Positions 1 to 4,953 of a stretch of DNA of 5,792 bases are shown piece by piece. Under the pieces are notes generated by a model that ran no database searches, was not told the DNA's origin, and saw only the letters and a program-made list of their open reading frames with translations. Numbering within the stretch: the first letter of the stretch is position 1; every line of letters starts with the position of its first letter. This DNA comes from Rubrobacter sp. (GTDB taxonomy: Bacteria; Actinomycetota; Rubrobacteria; Rubrobacterales; Rubrobacteraceae): NCBI GenBank assembly GCA_016781705.1, contig JADDPV010000026.1, positions 1 through 5,792 of the forward strand, read 5' to 3'. A program made the translations under genes and the position numbers.

Positions 1-126
1 CTGGTGGCCCCAGGCGGCGTGATGTCCAAGTACTCTTCAACCGGATTCGGTATTCGTCCCAAATCCCTACAACCAGATGAGGAGAATACAATGGCCCGGT
101 CATGGATATCGCGGCACAGGTCGTAG
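1..126 (+). CDS. Possible 3' end of an upstream gene (partial, doubtful)
   Basis: The first frame is open from the left edge to a TAG at 124-126 and gives 41 residues, so it could be the tail of a gene that starts outside the window. Its first half has mostly G/C third positions. Its second half (about 50-90) uses A/T-ending codons unlike the rest of the window, which argues against coding there. If real, it overlaps the start of the HNH gene by 25 bp. A second frame, closed by TGA at 78-80, is an equally possible tail. I recognise no domain in either. The stretch may simply be intergenic. Confidence 0.25.
   Translation: MVAPGGVMSKYSSTGFGIRPKSLQPDEENTMARSWISRHRS
79..85 (+). promoter_or_regulatory. 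Shine-Dalgarno sequence upstream of the HNH gene
   Basis: GAGGAGA is a good anti-16S match. It is ideally spaced (5 nt) for the ATG at 91, but that frame stops after 12 codons. The HNH frame begins at ATG 102, 16 nt away, which is too far for normal initiation. No ATG, GTG or TTG lies in the HNH frame between its upstream stop (78-80) and 102. Either a short out-of-frame leader is translated first, or a small indel has shifted the start region. Confidence 0.55.
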
Positions 127-1244
127 GATCGATCCTCAAGCACGACAGGAAGGTCAATAGCTACAAGCTCGCGCTGATCCGCTCGGTCAACGACGTGGTG
201 CTCTCCTACCCCGGCCTCGCCGACGGCGGTGCGGACGTCGCCGTGCCAGTAAGTAAGCTAGCACAGTACTGGGTCGCCTACTACTGGCCTTTTGCGGACC
301 GGCGGAACCCCATCTTCCAAGGACCCAGGGCTGTGCGGGGCGGCACCCTGGCCAACGACGTGGCCTTCCGGCCGGCGCTCACGAACCTCAAGGCCATCTG
401 GGAGGACCGCTTCGGGGCCTCCCGGCCGTCGGACGGGTTCCTGCTGGTGGCCGAGCTTCGGGTGGCCCGCATCGCCCGGAGCTACCCGCCTGAGTTGCGG
501 CGCTCCTTCCGTGCCGCGGTCTCCGCAATCTCCAAGGCGATCGAGCAGCCCATCCGCTACGCCGGCCCGGGCGGGGCCAAGCACGCCGTGTTCCCGCCCA
601 CGCGCCCGGCGGCGGCTTGGCCCGGCGCCGTTCGCGTGCCCGGCACGTCTCCGGACGAGGCCTCCGTGCTGGTCGGCGGGGAGCTTTGGGCGGCGTTCCG
701 GGACCTCTCGCTCTGGATCGAAGCCCTGTGCGTGCACGAGTGGAGCCTCCTCACGAAGAGGCTCTCCTCCTCCGGGGCAGACCGGGGCCTGGCGTACTCC
801 CTGCTCACGAGCCGCCCGGACAACCGCAGGCCGCTGACCTGGGAGCGCAACCACGTGGACCTCCTCATGCGGGAGGGCCGCAGGTTCGTGTGCCCCTGGA
901 CCGGCAAGGACTTGGGGTCTGGCAGGTACGCCATCGACCACGTCGTGCCCGTCTCGGTCTACCCGACCAACGAGCTCTGGAACCTCGTCCCCTCCGACGA
1001 ACGCTTCAACGCCCACGTCAAGCGCGCGAGGATGCCGACCCCCGAGCGAATGGCCGAGGCGACGCCCCAGCTCGCGCGGACCTACGAAGCGTATGCGGCC
1101 TCGTTCGCGTTGAGGGGGGCACTGGATTCCGACGTGGGGGAGCGGTTCGCCCTGCCCCCGGCGAGCAGGCCAGAAGCCGTAGCACGGGCGGTCGCCAAGA
1201 CCACGTTAGCGATAGCTGACGCGCGGTCGGTGGAGCGGTTCTGA
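102..1244 (+). CDS. HNH endonuclease, restriction-type
   Basis: This is a 380-residue predicted HNH nuclease, which would cut DNA using a metal-dependent beta-beta-alpha fold. The HNH core is near residues 262-312. It has C264 in a CPWTG turn, the catalytic pair D279-H280 (IDHVVPVS), N290, the WNLVP segment at 293-297, and N303/H305 with K307 in the final helix. Restriction-associated HNH proteins of the DHxxP...WNLVP type share this arrangement. The N-terminus (HDRKVNSYKLALIRSVND, residues 14-31) resembles the opening of large HNH restriction-like proteins, and residues 40-255 show no other domain I can name. ATG 102 is the only usable start in this frame, although the ribosome-binding site is badly spaced for it. 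The gene converges with the broken SRA-HNH gene. No methyltransferase is visible, so whether it belongs to a restriction-modification pair depends on sequence to the left. Confidence 0.85.
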   Translation: MDIAAQVVGSILKHDRKVNSYKLALIRSVNDVVLSYPGLADGGADVAVPVSKLAQYWVAYYWPFADRRNPIFQGPRAVRGGTLANDVAFRPALTNLKAIWEDRFGASRPSDGFLLVAELRVARIARSYPPELRRSFRAAVSAISKAIEQPIRYAGPGGAKHAVFPPTRPAAAWPGAVRVPGTSPDEASVLVGGELWAAFRDLSLWIEALCVHEWSLLTKRLSSSGADRGLAYSLLTSRPDNRRPLTWERNHVDLLMREGRRFVCPWTGKDLGSGRYAIDHVVPVSVYPTNELWNLVPSDERFNAHVKRARMPTPERMAEATPQLARTYEAYAASFALRGALDSDVGERFALPPASRPEAVARAVAKTTLAIADARSVERF

Positions 1245-1277
1245 GCAACGTTCATCCTTGATTCGTGCCCATCGTCT

Positions 1278-1302
1278 CTGGCCTGCGTATACAATGGGCC
1301 AG
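1278..1302. terminator. Weak hairpin between convergent genes
   Basis: CTGGCC (1278-1283) pairs with GGCCAG (1297-1302) across a 13-nt loop containing the palindrome GTATAC. It lies in the 88-bp gap between the convergent HNH and SRA-HNH genes, where a bidirectional terminator would be expected. No T-tract follows on either strand and the stem is only 6 bp, so a terminator role is a guess from position. Confidence 0.22.
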
Positions 1303-1332
1303 GATCGGCAACACCCACCTCAAAAGTCTCAC

Positions 1333-2202
1333 CTAATCGCCTGCACCATAGTGATCCCGCCGGTAGCGCAGATGCTCCTCGCTGATGCGATGCCGCGGGT
1401 GGACGTGAAGCCGCCCCTCCGCACCGTCGAGCGATAGGTCCTCGCCGATAGTTACGCCGCCGTGGTCGAACAGCACGTGGTGGTTGGGACACAGGCAAAG
1501 TACGTTGTCCGGTGTGTTCGGCCCGTGGTGCGGTGCGCCTAGCGGCCTTATGTACGCGGCCTCGGCGTAAGGCCCAGCTAGACCTTCTAGGCGCGTCCCG
1601 CACATCTGGCACTTGTAGTCGTAGAGCTTCTTGAGACGACACGCCTGCCCGGTGTCCCTCACGATGCGGAGCACCCTGGTCGTCCGCCGCGGCGCCCCAG
1701 GAGGCGTACCCGGACTCTCTTCTCCCGGTCGTTCCTCGTTCGGCTGGTCCGGTAGCTTGGTGAGCCTGTACCGCCAGACGCGGAACCCCGACCTCCCGGG
1801 CTCGTGCCAGTAGTCCTCCACCGAATACAGGCCGTCATAGCTGTACCCAGTACCGGGCGAATAGGGCGAGTCGTGGCGGGAACCTCGGATGACCCGGACT
1901 GGCAAGCCCATAAGTCCGCTGCGGGCAAGCGCCAGGTTCCAGGCGGCGAAGGGTTGGTCCGAGACCTACTTGCCCGTGGCGGGGTCCCTGCCGCCGTACC
2001 CGGTGTAGACGATGACGTCCCCGTGGTCCTCATCGTCCTCGTAGCCGCCGGACAAGACGATGGAGTCGGCGCCTTCGTTCGCGCTCCCAGAGATGCCGGC
2101 CTGGCGGTGCCTGTACACCCCGGCATCTGCCAGCTCCGCACGATCCTCGAACCAGCTACCCACAGGATATCCAGAAATATGGCCAAAGACTGGTCCAGGC
2201 AC
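1333..2202 (-). pseudogene. SRA(YDG)-HNH type IV restriction endonuclease, interrupted by an in-frame amber codon
   Basis: Read through, this is a 289-codon SRA-HNH protein, a family that binds modified cytosine through the SRA domain and cuts with HNH. The SRA part (codons 1-150) shows SGGYEDDED (51-59), YTGYGGRD (66-73), a PVRVIRG segment (101-107), YDG (122-124) and GRSGF (136-140). The HNH part (about 178-255) shows CQMC (198-201), DN at 232-233 and CLCPNHH (236-242). Codon 79 is TAG (1966-1968), and translation continues in the same frame on both sides; relatives usually have Gln there, one C-to-T change away. Codon 217 is TAC (Tyr, EAAYIRPLG) where the family has the catalytic His. GTG 2202 has a strong Shine-Dalgarno. 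Re-initiation at ATG 1909-1911 would lose half the SRA domain and lacks a clear RBS. There is no other frameshift or stop, so decay looks recent. Amber readthrough or a base-call error are alternatives for codon 79. Confidence 0.85.
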
Positions 2203-2208
2203 GAAGTC

Positions 2209-2218
2209 ACCCTCCCTC
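2209..2218 (-). promoter_or_regulatory. Shine-Dalgarno sequence for the SRA-HNH gene
   Basis: On the minus strand the bases before GTG 2202 read GGGAGGGTGACTTC. GGAGGGTGA is a near-perfect anti-16S match at a suitable distance. It supports GTG 2202 as the start, which also matches the usual N-terminal opening of this family (PxPVFGHI). It shows that the translation signals survived even though the frame is interrupted. Confidence 0.7.
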
Positions 2219-2253
2219 GTCGTGCAACACTGCCGATTTGGTATTTCTCAGAC

Positions 2254-2259
2254 ATAGTA
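2254..2259 (-). promoter_or_regulatory. Candidate -10 element for the SRA-HNH gene
   Basis: The minus strand reads TACTAT at 2259-2254, which fits TAnnnT. It would start a transcript near 2247 with a leader of about 45 nt before GTG 2202. The upstream -35 region is T-rich (TTTTAT/TTTATC) but a poor match to TTGACA, so this is a weak call. Confidence 0.3.
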
Positions 2260-2391
2260 GACGAGCTTTCCCGTGGATAAAATGGACGGGAGCGTATGGG
2301 AAAATGAAAACTCCAGCCTTGGTGACCGACGCTCTCGAACGGTAGGAGCCGCCCAACAGGAGCGCACAGCATAGGGGACGCCAGTCATATG

Positions 2392-2397
2392 TAAAAT
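2392..2397 (+). promoter_or_regulatory. Candidate -10 element for the HsdR_N-type gene
   Basis: TAAAAT stands out as an A/T island in GC-rich DNA, 55 nt upstream of ATG 2452, and fits a sigma-70-like -10. There is no clear -35 at 16-18 nt spacing (GCATAG and neighbours), so the promoter is tentative. Confidence 0.35.
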
Positions 2398-2451
2398 GCT
2401 GTCGGGTGCGGGGAAGATAAGCAGCCGCAGGACGCACACGCGAAGGGGCAC

Positions 2452-3531
2452 ATGAAGGAAGACCTGCTGGACATCCGCGCCGGCATCAAGGCCGGCCGTT
2501 TCGTCAACGAGGCAACAGTCTCGCAAGGCATAGTCCAGCGCCTGCTACACGCCCTCGGCTGGCCCGTCTACGACACCGAGGTCGTCGCCCCCGAGTACTC
2601 CCTAAGCGGCCGTCGGGTCGATTACGCGCTTTGCCACCCGCCGCGCGAGCCGATCGTCATGGTCGAGGTCAAGCAGATAGGGCAGAGCAAGGGGGCGGAC
2701 CGCCAGCTCTTCGAGTATGCCTTCCACAAAGGCGTGCCGATGGCCGTCCTCACCGACGGGCAGGAGTGGCACTTCTTCCTTCCCACCGAGCAGGGCGATT
2801 ACGGCGAGCGCCGGGTCTACAAGCTCGACCTCCTCGAGCGCGACCCTGAGGAGGCCCGGGCCGGCCTCGAGCGGTACCTGGGGTACGGGGAGGTCCGGTC
2901 CGGGCGCGCGATCGAGGCCGCCCGGAGGGACTACCGCGACGCCGCGAGAAAGCGGACTGCCCAGAGGACCCTGCCCGAAGCATGGACCAGGCTGGTCGAG
3001 GCGGAGGACGAGTTGCTCATAGAGCTGCTGTCGGACAAGGTCGAGGACCTCTGTGGCGTCAAACCCGACCCAGACTCGGTCGCCGCCTTCCTCCGCCGGC
3101 AAGCTTCTTCTGGGACCGAGGCATCTATCGGAACTGCGCCAAGGAGAGCGGGGCGGCCCGCGCGGCCAGCCTCCGCCAGTACCGACCCACCCCACTCCGT
3201 CGGGTATATGTTCGGCGGGAGTTGGCATCAAGCGAGGAGCGCTCGCGAGGTCATGGTCGGGGTGTTCGAGGAGCTCGCGAAGCGCGACCCCGGGCTCCCT
3301 GAGCGCTTCGCAGCGCTCCCGAAGCACGGCAGGAAGCGCAGGTACATAGCCCGCACGAGGGAGGAACTGTACCCGGGGAGCCCGCACCTAGCGAGCAACG
3401 CCCTACAACTCCGCTCGGGATGGTTGGTGGACGCGCACGCGAGTAGGTCGGGCATAGAGAGGCGCATCAAGATGGCCTGCGAGGTGGCACGGATCGAATA
3501 CGGCAAGGACCTACAAGTCAACCTCGGATAG
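2452..3531 (+). CDS. Stand-alone HsdR_N-type PD-(D/E)xK nuclease
   Basis: This 359-residue protein carries the nuclease fold found at the N-terminus of type I restriction R subunits, without the helicase/translocase. Motif residues are E20 in the first helix (FVNEATVSQGIVQRLLHALGW), D57 (RRVDYAL), and E72-x-K74 in MVEVKQ, a complete PD-(D/E)xK set. Residues 84-115 continue the fold (QLFEYA, then a TDGQEWHFF strand). Residues 155-215 are charged and helical, 216-248 are a Ser/Pro/Ala/Arg linker, and 250-359 are a small C-terminal domain containing SWHQARSAREV and a final LVDAHASRSGIERRI segment. That domain type recurs at the end of stand-alone HsdR_N-like proteins and may contact DNA or a partner (inference). 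GAAGGGG (2442-2448) is an acceptable RBS. No HsdM or HsdS is present, so it is not part of a classical type I system here. Confidence 0.82.
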   Translation: MKEDLLDIRAGIKAGRFVNEATVSQGIVQRLLHALGWPVYDTEVVAPEYSLSGRRVDYALCHPPREPIVMVEVKQIGQSKGADRQLFEYAFHKGVPMAVLTDGQEWHFFLPTEQGDYGERRVYKLDLLERDPEEARAGLERYLGYGEVRSGRAIEAARRDYRDAARKRTAQRTLPEAWTRLVEAEDELLIELLSDKVEDLCGVKPDPDSVAAFLRRQASSGTEASIGTAPRRAGRPARPASASTDPPHSVGYMFGGSWHQARSAREVMVGVFEELAKRDPGLPERFAALPKHGRKRRYIARTREELYPGSPHLASNALQLRSGWLVDAHASRSGIERRIKMACEVARIEYGKDLQVNLG

Positions 3532-3559
3532 CTTGCGTCAGAGCTCTAGAATAGCCACC

Positions 3560-3889
3560 ATGAGCGACGCCAAGCCCCATCTGAGGACCCTCGAAGAGAT
3601 TGAGCGGACGTGCGTGCCCGGCCTCGTGGAGGTCCTGCCCACCGAGGGGATCGAGGGCGTGAGGTACGCGCTGTGGGACATGACCGGCTGGCACCGCGAC
3701 TACGACCCCTGCGTCTGGAGGAGCCGAGCAACCGCAGAGCAGAAGCGGGTCAGCTGGGAAATGTGGGTGAGGATGGAGAAGATCATCGCCACGGTCCTGC
3801 ACGAGGCGCACGAGCGGCAGGTCGAGGAGGCGATGGACGCCCTCGCAGAGGGGCCGGAGAGCTTCTACGGGAGCAGCGTGGACCGCTAG
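3560..3889 (+). CDS. Hypothetical protein, 109 aa
   Basis: I do not recognise this family. The protein is acidic and soluble, with no signal peptide or membrane segment. Features are a conserved-looking aromatic core (YALWDMTGWHRDYDPCVW, residues 36-53), single cysteines at 18 and 51, and a C-terminal helical half (about 58-98: SWEMWVRMEKIIATVL, then HEAHERQVEEAMDAL) that is likely amphipathic. It begins 28 nt after the HsdR_N-type gene on the same strand, so co-transcription is likely. ATG 3560 is chosen as the conventional start. A TTG at 3533 would add nine residues, 1 nt after the upstream stop, and could allow coupled translation; neither has a strong RBS. Codon use matches the neighbours. 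It could be an accessory to the nuclease, but only position supports that. Confidence 0.7.
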   Translation: MSDAKPHLRTLEEIERTCVPGLVEVLPTEGIEGVRYALWDMTGWHRDYDPCVWRSRATAEQKRVSWEMWVRMEKIIATVLHEAHERQVEEAMDALAEGPESFYGSSVDR

Positions 3890-3951
3890 GAGCTACCCGG
3901 TCGTGTGCCTCCTGGGTCGCGGCCTACGGGGTGGGGGTCTCCGACCTTTGC

Positions 3952-3957
3952 TATCCT
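3952..3957 (+). promoter_or_regulatory. Candidate -10 of a leaderless transcript
   Basis: TATCCT fits TAnnnT and ends 6 nt before ATG 3964. A transcript starting at normal -10 spacing would begin at or next to the A of the start codon, giving a leaderless mRNA. That fits the absence of a Shine-Dalgarno in front of this gene. No TTGACA-like -35 is seen, which is common for such promoters in GC-rich bacteria. Confidence 0.45.
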
Positions 3958-3963
3958 GATCGC

Positions 3964-4326
3964 ATGACCGGTGCGGCGAGAACCGAGCAGTCCAGAGCTG
4001 GAAGGTGGTCGTTTTGGTTGTCCCTCTTCGGCGGTGGCGTGTTCTCTTGCGCCCTCGCTGTGCTGTCGTTTGCGGACCGTTGGGAGGCTGCGAGGGGCGA
4101 AAGTCTGGATGCGTCGGGGTTGTCCACGGTCTTCGCCCTCGTGATACTAGGGAGCCTACTCCTTACCGTGGTGGCGCTGGTGCTCGGCGTGGTGGGGATA
4201 CTGCAACGGCGGCGCAGGAGGCTGTTCGCGCTCCTTGGGAGTGCCGTGAGCGTCGCCGTTCTGCTCGTCGCCTCCTACGGGTTCTTGTGGGACCTCGTCG
4301 CAGAGGCAGCCGGGGGATTGCGATAG
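3964..4326 (+). CDS. Small three-helix integral membrane protein, 120 aa
   Basis: The protein has three strongly hydrophobic stretches: residues 15-37 (WSFWLSLFGG onward), 53-80 (LSTVFALVILGSLLLTVVAL onward) and 87-110 (LFALLGSAVSVAVLLVASYG onward). The loop QRRRRR at 81-86 and Arg residues at 11-14 put the N-terminus and the second loop in the cytoplasm by the positive-inside rule. There is no cleavable signal peptide and no charged catalytic motif, and I cannot name a family. The start is ATG 3964; upstream codons in the same frame overlap the 109-aa gene and are out-of-frame readings of it. It is 74 nt after that gene and has its own likely leaderless promoter, so it may be transcribed separately. 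It converges with the XRE regulator. An island membrane protein could be an effector or an ordinary envelope protein; the sequence does not decide. Confidence 0.72.
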   Translation: MTGAARTEQSRAGRWSFWLSLFGGGVFSCALAVLSFADRWEAARGESLDASGLSTVFALVILGSLLLTVVALVLGVVGILQRRRRRLFALLGSAVSVAVLLVASYGFLWDLVAEAAGGLR

Positions 4327-4334
4327 GGTCTCCG

Positions 4335-4401
4335 GGCGGTCGCGATGCAGGGGTCAGGTGACGGAACTCGCGGCCAAAGATCACGCTATCCTTCGACCGC
4401 C
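4335..4401. repeat. 8-bp inverted repeat flanking the convergent gap
   Basis: GGCGGTCG (4335-4342) is the exact reverse complement of CGACCGCC (4394-4401). The 51-nt spacer fills the gap between the membrane-protein stop (4326) and the XRE stop (4404). It might form a weak bidirectional stop, but the spacer is long, there is no T-tract, and an 8-bp match is not rare at this GC content. Confidence 0.22.
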
Positions 4402-4403
4402 GT

Positions 4404-4640
4404 TCAATGATCCGGCTCCCGCTCCAGCTCCCCAAACAGCTCCGCCAGGCTGGTCCCCAGCGCCCTCGCCAGCCTATCTGCGGAGACTATGGAGGGGGTC
4501 CTTTCTGCCCTCTCGACCGCGCCGATGTAGTTGCGGTGTAGGCCACTCAGCTCTGCCAGTCGTTCCTGAGACAGACCCTTCTTCGAGCGCAGCCGCCGCA
4601 CAAGCTCGCCAAACCTCTTAGATAACTCCTCCCCGGCCAT
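4404..4640 (-). CDS. XRE-family helix-turn-helix regulator, 78 aa
   Basis: This is a single-domain Cro/C1-type DNA-binding protein. The helix-turn-helix lies at residues 23-50 (LSQERLAELSGLHRNYIGAVERAERTPS), followed by DRLARALGTSLAELF (55-69), the typical last helices of the HTH_3 fold. Its length matches restriction-modification controller (C) proteins and small autoregulators, and it has no ligand or protease domain. ATG 4640 is the only sensible start. No Shine-Dalgarno precedes it, and TAACTT 9 nt upstream of the ATG could be the -10 of a leaderless transcript. It is divergent from the orphan-DUF429 operon across 121 bp, so it may repress itself and that operon (inference). It is convergent with the membrane protein gene. 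Confidence 0.88.
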   Translation of the reverse strand: MAGEELSKRFGELVRRLRSKKGLSQERLAELSGLHRNYIGAVERAERTPSIVSADRLARALGTSLAELFGELEREPDH

Positions 4641-4761
4641 AAGGACCGAAGTTAGGGAGGTGCTCTATCGTCCTCTACACACTATTGATGTGATTAACAA
4701 CGGGTTCGAGTAAGCTACGTCCAACATCGGCAGGAGACCCGACAGGGCGGGGAGGAGGACG
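4641..4761. promoter_or_regulatory. Divergent promoter/operator region of the XRE regulator and DUF429 operon
   Basis: This 121-bp space must hold the promoters for both directions. It contains the most A/T-rich patch in this part of the window (4681-4700). On the minus strand TTGTTA, a 17-nt spacer and TAGAGG form a possible promoter, and TAACTT lies closer to ATG 4640. On the plus strand TTGATG (4685-4690) and TAAGCT (4711-4716) are 20 nt apart, longer than ideal. The 4685-4700 patch is an imperfect palindrome (TTGnT at one end, AnCAA at the other) and overlaps both candidate promoters, where an autoregulator's operator would be expected. No site is certain. Confidence 0.4.
4751..4758 (+). 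promoter_or_regulatory. Shine-Dalgarno sequence of the 63-aa orphan gene
   Basis: GGAGGAGG is a strong anti-16S match that ends 3 nt before ATG 4762, with its core GGAGG at 4751-4755 about 6 nt away. It is the best evidence that the short reading frame behind it is translated. Confidence 0.75.
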
Positions 4762-4953
4762 ATGGGACGGGACCGGCACGGCCCGCCACCGGGGCTTTCG
4801 GAGGAAGAGCGCAGGCGGTGGTGGCAGTGGCGCAAGTTTACGTGGCTGCCAGGTGACATCGTAATAACCAGGAACGGCCAGCGACTTGAGGGTAGGGCCG
4901 AGGAGGCGCACGAGGAGCAAGACGAGCAGCCGGGGGACGCGGGGACGCGGTGA
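4762..4953 (+). CDS. Small highly charged orphan protein, 63 aa
   Basis: No family is recognised. The sequence has a Pro-rich start, then LSEEERRRWWQWRKFTWLPG at residues 12-31, very rich in Trp and Arg. A short beta-like piece (DIVITRNGQRLEG, 32-44) and an acidic Glu/Gln-rich tail (45-60) follow. The strong Shine-Dalgarno and the 4-bp GTGA overlap with the DUF429 gene make it a probable real gene, translationally coupled to the next one. Its last codons lie inside a perfect tandem 8-bp repeat (4933-4948). With one repeat copy fewer, this frame would run straight into DUF429, so it may be a detached N-terminal extension rather than an independent protein. Confidence 0.65.
   Translation: MGRDRHGPPPGLSEEERRRWWQWRKFTWLPGDIVITRNGQRLEGRAEEAHEEQDEQPGDAGTR
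4933..4948 (+). repeat. Tandem 8-bp repeat, GGGGACGC x2, at the gene junction
   Basis: GGGGACGC occurs twice head to tail (4933-4940 and 4941-4948), directly before the GTG start of DUF429 at 4950. Eight is not a multiple of three. Removing one copy joins codon 60 of the 63-aa orphan (GCG) to GTG 4950 and puts both genes in one frame of about 295 codons. Slipped-strand change in copy number would therefore switch between two coupled proteins and one fusion. Confidence 0.8.

Larger units (their letters stand above)
2203..2451. other. Divergent intergenic region, 249 bp
   Basis: This space separates the minus-strand SRA-HNH gene from the plus-strand HsdR_N-type gene, so promoters for both should lie here. 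It is visibly more A/T-rich than the flanking genes, particularly 2225-2310 and 2385-2400. I found no convincing RNA gene, riboswitch or long inverted repeat. The short open frames across it have no ribosome-binding sites or recognisable products. Confidence 0.6.

Noticed and set aside
258..1016. Long open frame on the minus strand (252 codons)
   Set aside because: It is antisense to the HNH gene, has a low-complexity Gly/Pro/Arg/Val composition with no domain, and is typical of GC-rich shadow frames.
1804..2280. 158-codon plus-strand frame
   Set aside because: It lies antisense to the SRA domain, whose motifs are unmistakable on the minus strand; it has no RBS and no recognisable product.
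1659..2372. 237-codon minus-strand frame across the SRA region
   Set aside because: It is another frame of the same strand with Arg/Thr/Ser-rich nonsense composition; the real SRA-HNH frame explains the region. A frameshift was considered instead of a nonsense codon, but both halves are in the same frame.
2602..3387. 261-codon minus-strand frame
   Set aside because: It is antisense to the HsdR_N-type nuclease, which has a full active-site motif, and shows only shadow-like composition.
4385..4392. Second GCTATCCT copy, like the leaderless promoter at 3950-3957
   Set aside because: No start codon sits at the expected distance and no gene follows on that strand.
4358..4621. 87-codon plus-strand frame
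   Set aside because: It is antisense to the XRE helix-turn-helix gene, Pro/Ser-rich, with no RBS.
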